From assembly GCA_964574815.1 (NCBI GenBank), contig CAZNPL010000003.1, positions 1 through 64,000 of the forward strand: a stretch of DNA of 64,000 nt. The letters are read 5' to 3'. Numbering within the stretch: the first letter of the stretch is position 1; the number at the start of each line of letters is the position of its first letter. Shown piece by piece: positions 27,801 through 34,708 of the stretch. The notes beneath the pieces were generated by a model. That model was not told where the DNA came from and did not search any database. It saw nothing but the letters and a program-made list of their open reading frames with translations. The DNA is from CAZNPL01 sp964574815. GTDB taxonomy: Bacteria > Planctomycetota > Phycisphaerae > UBA1845. Made by a program: the position numbers and the translations under genes.

Positions 27801-28130
27801 AATCCGCACAGCGCTGAGCACATGGCTGGTGGCATGACGGCGGTCATGACTGCCCGGGACCTCGACATCAGCTTCGGCGTGTACAACGACGGCGAGAACG
27901 ATCTTGAATACGGCTACATCGGGAGCGATGCCTTCCATCAGCTAGGGGGCGACCTGCATTGTCTGACCTGTCATCCGTTCTCCGGTGCGGGACGTGATCC
28001 GCCGGCAGCGGGTTTGCATACCCGCTTCTACCGCGTGCGGCTCGATATATCGGTCGATACGACGGGCGGCGGTGACGATGATACAGACGTGAAGTCGCTG
28101 AGGCGTCCGCGACCGCCGGGGCGGCGATAG
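24855..28130 (+). CDS. NHL propeller fused to 17-haem c-type cytochrome, exported
   Basis: 1091 residues from GTG 24855; an in-frame stop at 24846 rules out an earlier start. A short signal peptide (IGAASLILGLAAVGQLDA) leads into NHL blades over about 20-305 (PARLAIAPDDSILVTDPEAD, PTDIDIAAGSGRIYVVDSEG, PSAVAVDERRGCILVADHDN, PLGLAVDDGGNVYLADAMM, PCDVAIGNGSSRLYVASVN). A linker follows, then seventeen CxxCH motifs from about 343 to 1050, including CTPCH, CMSCH, CKECH, CQVCH, CNECH, CEVCH, CADCH, CLGCH and CITCH. GSHPVGIAY repeats the His-Pro motif of its neighbours. The tail is Arg/Pro-rich. Seventeen haems could span several nanometres. It may be the surface-exposed or extracellular terminal of the neighbouring conduit. 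Confidence 0.87.
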   Translation: MIGAASLILGLAAVGQLDAVTHVGALRDGLRGPARLAIAPDDSILVTDPEADRVFRFNASGDVLGSWSVPDGPIGVGAHPDGRIFVSLRDQPKVAIYNGAFNRLGFLGDGDPAVSFAGPTDIDIAAGSGRIYVVDSEGDRVYGFESDGTLALALGTRGNATGEFLYPSAVAVDERRGCILVADHDNFRVQLFTTSGVFLREFGERLTSSGGGIEGWVVRPLGLAVDDGGNVYLADAMMSTVRVFDSLGREVDKILDYGSGDGDLRTPCDVAIGNGSSRLYVASVNSARVEMYSLNGTPDSAAARYWKRRLLASRHLAGDDYDAAGMQSAESNWDGPHIVEDRQDLCTPCHGITGQPGGHAGTVEGQSALCMSCHNGGGRALQMPIHERDLADPFGTNSAAPDGQGRSHAWGVAAVSAVAHSDGPSSGGLMSAFLDRDGLIKCATCHNQHNLDNGPFYLRVPNDGDAMCKECHAPLDRVTGEPGSHPVGIAYPGGEDEYPVESALSGGVVIKDGKVECLSCHAVHGADSGVPGVGDGMLLRTANDETGCQVCHTEHLIHDAAGAWQPTCNECHGIHDTASSNAALVARTVDGVAVTFAGDGQGCTGASDFVHGVCDPPVYDGICEVCHTATDYHRNTATGDHEHFTNIRCTACHPHSNGFTSRYDNCADCHGEPPDGVAFPNLAGSHAIHQTDAHGPQISDCSTCHSSEDAASHMDGVASFATGVDANLDGRIDLSETDVCNECHSPGGPFDGVNDPIIGAKANWNNGVYVGDVLKAGKADWCLGCHDGEPALVNEISAPLIAGDNETWGYKLGGHGTGEVLCTECHDPTLPHTDGIAKTFSVRFPLVSSGSIGTPEEREEDREWYNNGYRLRRVEGQRALEIPRESLVYSAGDSRLCLSCHDEVKLLGVPANYVYPTPPPPHLALPAGVAQTNYRNESRWGNAWEGAPVNIHWQHMSFGGAIWDIDQDGWTMDSAATCITCHNPHSAEHMAGGMTAVMTARDLDISFGVYNDGENDLEYGYIGSDAFHQLGGDLHCLTCHPFSGAGRDPPAAGLHTRFYRVRLDISVDTTGGGDDDTDVKSLRRPRPPGRR

Positions 28131-28249
28131 TGTTCGGCGGGAATGGCACGGGTGGGACCGTCTGAAGCGGGCGCCTTTGCTTGGCATGGCGCGTCGACAG
28201 GCGGGGGAGAAGAGCGTACGGTAACGGATCGCCTTCTCAGGAGGCCGCA

Positions 28250-29248
28250 ATGAACAGGAAGGTTCAAGATGCCCGGCTCGCTCGGCGAGCGACTCCCTCA
28301 TTACGGTGCCGCCACAAGTACCACAGAGCTTTCGGGCGTGTCGCGCTTATCGTCCAGATCCTTGCACTGCTGGCAATTGCCGGGTGTCCGGCGCCCCCCA
28401 CGGGGGATCTCGAAATCGACCTTGTCGTCGGGGAAACAGCATCGGGTATTCTTTTCAGTGGACAGCAACTGCGCGCCGTGGCCACGGCGGAGGACGGGCA
28501 CGTGTACGGGGTCGGGGCGGCCCTGGTCGCGCCGGAGGCGGATCCAAACGTGGCCGCGGTTCGTGAGGGCGTGGTTTCGGGTGAGCCGCTGGCCGAGCCA
28601 GTGGAGCTGGACATTGCCGCCCCGGTCGGCCCCGTCGTGCCGCCGGAGATCGGGACGAACGTCGTGGCCCGAGCGGATGGTGAGATCGTTGTCGAGCTGC
28701 GGTTTGACGTTGCATTCACTGAAGGCATGCAGGATGGATTGCTCGACCCGGTACGCCGATTTGTCCAGGGGAGGCCACACGCGACGTACGCCTTGCTGCT
28801 TGTGGATCTCGGCGTGGATGACAACGGGACTTCTCCGCGGGACGCGGTACCGCTGGAGATCGGCATCGAGAATGAACGGACGGGGGCGCTCGGTCTGGCG
28901 GATGACGGCGATTACTTTACCGTGTCAGTGCAGGCGGAAACGACGTATCGGTTGACCGTGGAAGCAACGCAGGCCGTCAGCGCGACATCCGGTTTCGAGG
29001 ATCGATTCGGACAGATCAACTTCGGCGTCCCAACGCCCGGCGGGCTGTTGATCAACGCCAATGCCGTGGCGGGCGTTCCGGGTGTCAGCGAGTTCGCCAC
29101 CAGCGCGGCTGAGTCGTTCTTCGTTCGCGTTGCCGCGGCGGGCGTGGACACCGTGCCGACAGAAGTTATTCAATACGCCGTCAGGCTGGTCGAGACGGTG
29201 CCGGAGGATGAGGAGCCGGCGGGCGGGGGAAACGAGGGCGCACCGTAG
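28250..29248 (+). CDS. Lipoprotein of unknown function beside cytochrome cluster
   Basis: 332 residues from ATG 28250, with AGGAGG five bases upstream; the frame opens at 28181. A signal peptide ends in LLAIAGCPAPP, a lipobox. The mature part begins with a probable beta-sandwich (DLEIDLVVGETASGILFSG, LDIAAPVGPVVPP) and has a later domain like the bacterial pre-peptidase type (DDGDYFTVSVQAETTYRLTV, then FFVRVAAAGV). It contains no Cys pairs or haem motifs. It follows the 17-haem gene by 119 bases on the same strand, so it may belong to the same unit. Function unknown. Confidence 0.68.
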   Translation: MNRKVQDARLARRATPSLRCRHKYHRAFGRVALIVQILALLAIAGCPAPPTGDLEIDLVVGETASGILFSGQQLRAVATAEDGHVYGVGAALVAPEADPNVAAVREGVVSGEPLAEPVELDIAAPVGPVVPPEIGTNVVARADGEIVVELRFDVAFTEGMQDGLLDPVRRFVQGRPHATYALLLVDLGVDDNGTSPRDAVPLEIGIENERTGALGLADDGDYFTVSVQAETTYRLTVEATQAVSATSGFEDRFGQINFGVPTPGGLLINANAVAGVPGVSEFATSAAESFFVRVAAAGVDTVPTEVIQYAVRLVETVPEDEEPAGGGNEGAP

Positions 29249-29443
29249 TACAGCGAGGGAGCTCGATTCAAGCGTCAAAGGCGGTCGGCGCGGGTGCGGG
29301 TGCATGACCATTCATGGGCAAGCTCGTTCATCACGTACTCGCGAAGGAGGGGCAGCCGGCTCGATTTAGCGGTGATTTGCGTGCGAATCGCGAGGCCACT
29401 TCCAGAGGAGGTGGGGCAGCCGGCGCGACCGGTGATGTGCGCG

Positions 29444-30220
29444 TCAGTGTTGAGATCGCGGTTCAGGCCGTCGGGGCCTCGTCCAATCCGAACACTCCAG
29501 CAGCCGGGCAACGAGCTGCGGGTTGGGGGTTATCACGACGTAATGTGAAGCCAATTTGCCATTGAGCGTGTCCTCCTCGCTCAAATTCATGTCGACGCGG
29601 GACAGGCAAATGAGGCCGCGCTCGGCTGCCAGGCCGGCCAGCACCGGTTCCAGGGCTACGTGTATGTTGGTGATCTGGAAGACGACGATGCCGTCGGAGA
29701 TGAGCTTGTCGAGATAGATCTGCAGCGCTTCGGCCGAGACCAAATGCGGGGGGATGACGTCGGATGTGAATGCATCGACGAATATCATGTCGTAGTGATG
29801 GTCATCGGCCCGGGCAAGCATGTCGCGACCGTCGCCGAGGACGATTTCGTAGGTTCCGCGGCACCGGCTCAGGAAAGTGAAGTATCGTTGGTCGGTGGCG
29901 ATCTGAACGACGCCCGGATCGATCTCATAAAAGGTCACGTGCTGGTTTGGCTTGATGTAGGCGGCCACGGTCCCGACGCCGAGGCCGATGACGGCCAGTT
30001 GTGCCCGATGCTCGCGAGGACGCCATGCCGCGAACACGTCACCGAGCGGGCCGTTTCGCGTGAAGTAGGCCAACGGCTCGCCGGAGCGGGTAGGGTCGGC
30101 GCTCTGCATGCCGTGGCGCGTATCCCCGCTGAACAACAGGCGGACGTTGCGCTGAGGATCGAAGGCGACTCGCTTGAGTCCAAACTCGTTGGCCGAGACG
30201 AACAGGGAGATGGATGGCAT
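29444..30220 (-). CDS. Spermidine-synthase-like methyltransferase-fold protein
   Basis: 258 residues from ATG 30220. The fold motifs are those of the PAPS/spermidine-synthase group: LAVIGLGVGTVAAY (nucleotide loop), VTFYEIDPGVVQIA (acidic strand end), VLGDGRDMLA, and YDMIFVDAFTSDVIPPHLVS. HGMQSADPTRSGEPLAYFTRNGP precedes the Rossmann part, as in the C-terminal half of membrane-bound spermidine-synthase-like proteins. Those usually carry an N-terminal multi-span MFS-like half. Here the frame upstream of 30220 is open to 30562 but encodes no membrane helices, so only the soluble domain exists. Substrate unknown; polyamine synthesis is not established. Confidence 0.78.
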   Translation of the reverse strand: MPSISLFVSANEFGLKRVAFDPQRNVRLLFSGDTRHGMQSADPTRSGEPLAYFTRNGPLGDVFAAWRPREHRAQLAVIGLGVGTVAAYIKPNQHVTFYEIDPGVVQIATDQRYFTFLSRCRGTYEIVLGDGRDMLARADDHHYDMIFVDAFTSDVIPPHLVSAEALQIYLDKLISDGIVVFQITNIHVALEPVLAGLAAERGLICLSRVDMNLSEEDTLNGKLASHYVVITPNPQLVARLLECSDWTRPRRPEPRSQH

Positions 30221-30503
30221 AGTGTGCTCAGCAGACGCCGGCTCGTCCTGCACGCCGGACGTTGACGCATCGACGAGCCCATCAATTCGTCCTCTCGGGC
30301 GAACCGGGCCGCTCACAACGGTGACAAGCCCAAACACTGAGTGGCGTATCGCCGACCAGTGTACCGGGCGGCGGCGCGGGTGCAATCGACAATAATTGAC
30401 AAAGTCATGACGGAATCCCTGGCTGGTGTTAGCCAAACGCCAGGGGCTGGAACCGGGCTTGCTGTGAATCCTGCTATCCTGAGTTCGAAGAGGAGGTTTG
30501 GTG

Positions 30504-31784
30504 GTGGGAAGACATCGACGATTCATAACGGCACTGATGATTGCACTCGTCGCGCCGGTCACAGTTACGGCGGAGAACTGGCCTCAGTTTCGCGGGCCGA
30601 ATCGGGACGCCATTTCGACGGAGACCGGGCTGCTGCGCAAGTGGCCTGAGGGCGGTCCGAAGGTGCGCTGGCGGACCGAAGCGTGCGAGGGTTACTCGGC
30701 TCCGGCCGTTTTTGAGGGTCGCGTTTACTTCAACGATTACGATCCGAAGGAGAACCGATGGCTGGTTCGGTGTCTGTCACTGTCTGATGGTAAAGAGCTG
30801 TGGCGCTATGGGTACGAACGGCGCATTCGAACGAACCACGGCATCACCCGGACCATGCCGGCGGTCGACGGGGAGTACGTTTTTTCGCTGGATCCCAAGT
30901 GCGTTCTGCATTGCCTGGACGCCGAGACGGGGCGGGAAGTCTGGCAGAAAAACCTCGTCGCCGAATACGGCACGCGGATTCCGCCGTGGTACGCGGGGCA
31001 ATGTCCGCTCATCGAGGCGGATCGCGTCTTGATCGCTCCTGGGGGTTCGTCGCTCGTGGTCGCACTCGACAAGGCCAGTGGAAAGCCGATCTGGGAGACG
31101 CCCAATCCGGAGCAGTGGACGATGTCGCACTCGTCGCTGATGCCGGTCGAGATCGACGGCGTGAAGCAGTATCTTTACACCACGTTGAACGGCCCGGTAG
31201 GCGTTTCCGCTGAGGACGGGGCAGTGCTGTGGCATTTTCCTTGGAAGTTCAACGTCGCGGTTCCGACGTCGCCGCTGCCGGTTGGGGATGGGCGGGTGTT
31301 TTTGACGAGTTGCTACGAGGCTCGGACGGTCATGATCCGGGTCGGGCGGGACAGCGATAAGTTCAGCGCCGCGGAGGTGTACCGTTTCGGGGAGAACGAG
31401 TGGAATTCTGAAACGCATACGCCCATCGTGTATCGCGACCACATCTACGCCGTCGGGAAGAAGCGGCGAGGACTTTTCACATGCCTGGACCTGAACGGGA
31501 AGATCGTCTGGGACAGCGAGGGGCAAGCGTCGTTCGGGCTGGGGAGCTACATTCTGGCCGACGGCATGTTCTTCGTCATGGAAGGTAAGACCGGAACGCT
31601 ACGCCTGCTTGATGCAAACGCAAAAGAGTATCGGGAGCTGGACAGCGCAAAGGTGCTCAACGGGCCGGACGTATGGGCGCCGCTGACGCTGGCGGACGGG
31701 GTGCTTTTGGTGCGTGATATGACCCAATTGGTGTGTCTGGAGGCGGCGGGGCCGGATGGGCGTGAGGTCACGAGCGGGCAGTAA
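30504..31784 (+). CDS. PQQ-like (BamB-like) beta-propeller protein, exported
   Basis: 426 residues from GTG 30504, chosen because AGGAGG at 30491-30496 stands seven bases upstream; GTG 30501 and TTG 30498 are also in frame. The signal peptide (ITALMIALVAPVTVTAEN) is followed by NWPQFRGPNRDAIS, the opening seen in very many planctomycete and verrucomicrobial PQQ-like propellers. Blades carry the usual GKELWRYGYE, GREVWQKNLV, GKPIWETPNP and GAVLWHFPW endings. No catalytic Cys pair or Ca-binding dehydrogenase site is apparent, so I do not call it a PQQ enzyme. Probably periplasmic; role unknown. Confidence 0.83.
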   Translation: MGRHRRFITALMIALVAPVTVTAENWPQFRGPNRDAISTETGLLRKWPEGGPKVRWRTEACEGYSAPAVFEGRVYFNDYDPKENRWLVRCLSLSDGKELWRYGYERRIRTNHGITRTMPAVDGEYVFSLDPKCVLHCLDAETGREVWQKNLVAEYGTRIPPWYAGQCPLIEADRVLIAPGGSSLVVALDKASGKPIWETPNPEQWTMSHSSLMPVEIDGVKQYLYTTLNGPVGVSAEDGAVLWHFPWKFNVAVPTSPLPVGDGRVFLTSCYEARTVMIRVGRDSDKFSAAEVYRFGENEWNSETHTPIVYRDHIYAVGKKRRGLFTCLDLNGKIVWDSEGQASFGLGSYILADGMFFVMEGKTGTLRLLDANAKEYRELDSAKVLNGPDVWAPLTLADGVLLVRDMTQLVCLEAAGPDGREVTSGQ

Positions 31785-32181
31785 GGCAGCGTGTCTGTTG
31801 GCCGCGATCAAGGCGAGGGACAAAGGCCACGCGCTCCAGGAGGCGCTTGGCACGGCGCAAGTTGCTGATCCTGAGGAAGTTACGTGTGGGCGACGAGGAA
31901 AATACCGGCGGGAGAGAGAAGCTCGACGTGAGTCGGCGAGGGTCGGCAGGGGCCTCGCCGTCCCCTTGTGCGGATCGGCCGCAGCACGGGCGGACAAACC
32001 GTCCGTGGCCCCCGGACTCGAACGAACCGAAGTGGGCGGGTGACCGCCGGTCGCACCCGGCACCCGTGGCTGTTTGTCTCGTCGGAGAGGGCATCTTGTC
32101 GGGGAGGACGCCGCTGGGCTGTTCGGCAAACGGGCTGGAACGGTTCTTGCTTCCGATTGGTCGTACGGGCGGAAGGGAATC
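31785..32181. other. Intergenic region upstream of the redox operon
   Basis: 397 bases with overlapping Arg-rich frames that look non-coding. It includes ACGGGCGG-ACAAA-CCGTCCGT (31987-32007, one mismatch), similar in plan to the palindromes at 17358 and 17452. No promoter with good hexamers was found. Confidence 0.4.
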
Positions 32182-33060
32182 ATGCGCTATCGTCTCATAG
32201 GCACTATTGGCGGCAAGGGATCGCATGCCCACCAGTTTCGGGAGGGGCTGCGCGGCTTGTGCGTTGACGCACGGGGTCACCTCCTGGCGGCCGGCGACCA
32301 GGGCGTGAAAGTTTTCGATCCCGAAGGCGGCTTGCAGCGTCATTGGGCCACGAAAGGGTCGGCGCACTGCGTCGCGGTCGATTCGGGAGGCACCGTCCAC
32401 GTCGGTGAGGCGGGGCGAATCGAGCGGTTTGACGCGGCGGGGACCCTTGTCGGCGCGTGGGAAGATCCCGAGCGGTTCGGATTGGTAACGGCAATCGACT
32501 TTCACGGCGATTTTGTGCTCGTTGGTGATGCGTGGAATCGGTGCATCCGCCGTTGCGACTCGACCGGGCGATGGCTCAACAACATCGGTAAAGACAATCG
32601 GACGCGGGGTTTTTTGATTCCCAACGGGCGGCTGGAGTTCGCTGTTGACGAGGACGGCGTGATCCACGCGAGCAATTCGGCCAAGCACCGGGTGGAACGG
32701 TACTCGCTTGAGGGCAAGTTGCTCGGACATTTCGGACGGTTCGGGACGCGGCGGCCCGAGGACTTCCCCGGGTGCTGCAATCCAACGAATCTGACATTGG
32801 CTCCGCAGGATCGGATTGTCGTGTCGGAGAAGGCGGCGCCCCGGGTCAAGGTCTACAACCGGGAGGGAAAGATGCTCGGACTTATTGGTCCCGAGCACTT
32901 CGACCCGAACTGCAAGAACATGGACGTCGCCGTTGGCGACGACGGCGTGATTTACGTTGCCGATACGGTGCGGTTGCACGTATGCGTTTTTGAGCCGGTC
33001 GATAGCGGTTCGGGGGAGTCTCCGAAGGATGCGGCCACAGCCGGAGTTGAAGAGGGATGA
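32182..33060 (+). CDS. Cytoplasmic NHL-repeat beta-propeller, first gene of redox operon
   Basis: 292 residues from ATG 32182 (MRYRLIGTIGGKG), with GGAAGGG upstream; the longer frame from 32074 adds poor sequence. NHL-like blades: LRGLCVDARGHLLAAGDQG, AHCVAVDSGGTVHVGEAG, VTAIDFHGDFVLVGDAWN, LEFAVDEDGVIHASNSAKH, PTNLTLAPQDRIVVSEKA and MDVAVGDDGVIYVADTVR, making a six-bladed propeller. No signal peptide or lipobox is present, unlike the NHL proteins of the cytochrome cluster, so it should stay in the cytoplasm. Its stop overlaps the next start by four bases (ATGA at 33057-33060), so the two are translationally coupled. It may be a structural subunit of the redox complex. Confidence 0.82.
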   Translation: MRYRLIGTIGGKGSHAHQFREGLRGLCVDARGHLLAAGDQGVKVFDPEGGLQRHWATKGSAHCVAVDSGGTVHVGEAGRIERFDAAGTLVGAWEDPERFGLVTAIDFHGDFVLVGDAWNRCIRRCDSTGRWLNNIGKDNRTRGFLIPNGRLEFAVDEDGVIHASNSAKHRVERYSLEGKLLGHFGRFGTRRPEDFPGCCNPTNLTLAPQDRIVVSEKAAPRVKVYNREGKMLGLIGPEHFDPNCKNMDVAVGDDGVIYVADTVRLHVCVFEPVDSGSGESPKDAATAGVEEG

Positions 33061-33701
33061 GCGAGGAACCCACGCGTAGAGATGTGCTCGGCGTCGCTGC
33101 GAGGGGGACGGGGGTTTTGATGCTTGGCGGGGCGGCGGTCTATCTGACGAGGAAGGCCGTGGCGAACGACGTTTGGGCGATCGATCCGAGCGCCTGCATC
33201 AACATCCGGCTGGGGGCGACGGGGGTCGAGGTATGCGATCGCTGTGCAACGACGTGCGTGCTGCCGCTTTCGGCCGTGCGGGCGGTGAACGATTATTCCA
33301 AGTGCGGTCGCTGCTGCATCTGTCCGGCGTACTTCGACGTGACCAGCGAGGTGGGTTCGGACGGTTTGCCCACGCGTAAGCTGTGCCCGCGCGACGCGAT
33401 CCGCCGAGAAGTGATCGGCCATGTCGATCCCTACGACCCGCTGAACAACTTCTACGAGTACATCATCGACGAGGAGCTGTGCAACGGGTGCGGCGAGTGC
33501 GTGATGGCGTGCAAGGAGCCGGCGGGTCTGGGTTCGATTCGGCTCGAGGTGCGATACGACCTGTGCGTTAACTGCAACCGTTGCTCGATCGCGATGACTT
33601 GTCCCGAGGACGCGTTGGTGCGCGGGCCGATTGAGAAGGTCGGCCCGGTCGCACAGGCGCAGAAGAGCCCGCACCACCAGCCCACCCCCCTGGACGGATG
33701 A
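33057..33701 (+). CDS. Tat-type ferredoxin-like Fe-S protein
   Basis: 214 residues. The N-terminus TRRDVLGVAARGTGVLMLGG resembles a twin-arginine signal with an uncleaved or cleaved hydrophobic stretch. Two Cys groups of unusual spacing come first (CDRCATTC and CGRCCICP), then two standard ferredoxin sites: CNGCGECVMACKEP and CVNCNRCSIAMTCPEDAL. This layout resembles NapG and related periplasmic ferredoxins that pair with NapH-type membrane proteins, and a NapH-like gene follows directly. It overlaps both neighbours by ATGA. Likely location is the periplasmic face of the inner membrane, handing electrons to or from the NapH-like subunit. Confidence 0.85.
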   Translation: MSEEPTRRDVLGVAARGTGVLMLGGAAVYLTRKAVANDVWAIDPSACINIRLGATGVEVCDRCATTCVLPLSAVRAVNDYSKCGRCCICPAYFDVTSEVGSDGLPTRKLCPRDAIRREVIGHVDPYDPLNNFYEYIIDEELCNGCGECVMACKEPAGLGSIRLEVRYDLCVNCNRCSIAMTCPEDALVRGPIEKVGPVAQAQKSPHHQPTPLDG

Positions 33702-34708
33702 GATCTGCGCGTGTGGCCGGAGTTCACCGCGTGAGTTGCCGAAGCTATCGCTTAATGCTGTTTGCCGCGGTTCTTGCCGTATTGGCGGGCGGTGCGGTTG
33801 TCACGGCGCAGTGGCAAAGACCGGTGGACGTGACGCCGACCGACGAGGACATCGGTGACGGCTATGTGACGCCTTCCGTGCAGCGCCATCCGCCTCGGGC
33901 GGGGTGGTGGAACGTGGTGGATGGTTTGGCGCTGGCGGGGGCACTGGCACTGGGGGCCTGGATCGTGCTCGGGCGCCGCAGTCGCAACGCTCTGGTGGCG
34001 CTGACGGTGGTCTGCCTGCTTTACTTCGGATTCTATCGAAAAGGGTGTGTGTGTCCGATCGGAGCGATACAGAACGTGACCGTGGCGCTCACGGACGCGG
34101 AGTACGCCGTTCCCGTCATCGTTCTGGTGTTCTTTTTCTTGCCGCTGCTGCTGGCGCTGGCGTTAGGCCGCGTGTTCTGCGGCGGGATCTGCCCTCTCGG
34201 CGCGATACAGGACGTTGTATTGCTCAAGCCGCTGAACGTGCCGCGACGGCTGGACAAGACGCTTGGTTTGTTCAAGTACGCTTACCTCGGTCTGGCGGTG
34301 TGGTTTGCCGCGCAGGTCGCCGAGGACCGCGACTTCGTCATTTGCCGTTATGACCCGTTTGTGGGCTTTTTCAGGATGGACGGGCCCGCCCACATTCTAC
34401 TGATCGGTGCCGGTCTGCTGGTGATCGGGATGTTCTTCGGGCGACCGTATTGCCGGTACATCTGCCCTTACGGCGCCATGCTCAATATCGTTTCGAGGTA
34501 TTCGTGGCGCGGCGTGTCGATCACGCCGGACAAGGAGCTTGACTGCGGGTTGTGCGTCGAGGCGTGTCCCTTCGGCGCGATCGAGAACCGGCGGGCGGTG
34601 CGTTCGAATTGCCTGTACTGCGCTCGTTGTTACAGCGCCTGCCCGCGCGAGCGTACGCGGCCGGAGGGGCAGGATGAATCGGCGGCCCAGGTTACGGCGG
34701 TGAACTGA
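33698..34708 (+). CDS. NapH/NosR-like membrane polyferredoxin
   Basis: 336 residues. Hydrophobic helices at about 18-38, 71-91, 97-113, 132-153 and 228-246 plus weaker ones make five to six spans. Conserved CxxxCP-like sites between helices are GCVCPIGAIQ, CGGICPLGAIQ and CRYICPYGAML, the mark of the NapH/NosR/RdxA family. The C-terminus carries two [4Fe-4S] ferredoxin motifs (CGLCVEACPFGAI and CLYCARCYSACP). NapH-type proteins take electrons from quinol and pass them to periplasmic ferredoxins; here the direction may be reversed. The N-terminal FMN-binding domain of NosR is absent. The stop overlaps the start of the next gene by one base (TGATG). Confidence 0.88.
   Translation: MRSARVAGVHRVSCRSYRLMLFAAVLAVLAGGAVVTAQWQRPVDVTPTDEDIGDGYVTPSVQRHPPRAGWWNVVDGLALAGALALGAWIVLGRRSRNALVALTVVCLLYFGFYRKGCVCPIGAIQNVTVALTDAEYAVPVIVLVFFFLPLLLALALGRVFCGGICPLGAIQDVVLLKPLNVPRRLDKTLGLFKYAYLGLAVWFAAQVAEDRDFVICRYDPFVGFFRMDGPAHILLIGAGLLVIGMFFGRPYCRYICPYGAMLNIVSRYSWRGVSITPDKELDCGLCVEACPFGAIENRRAVRSNCLYCARCYSACPRERTRPEGQDESAAQVTAVN

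Noticed and set aside
30396..30424. TTGACA upstream of the PQQ-like propeller gene
   Set aside because: The expected -10 position reads CTGGCT, so no promoter is called.
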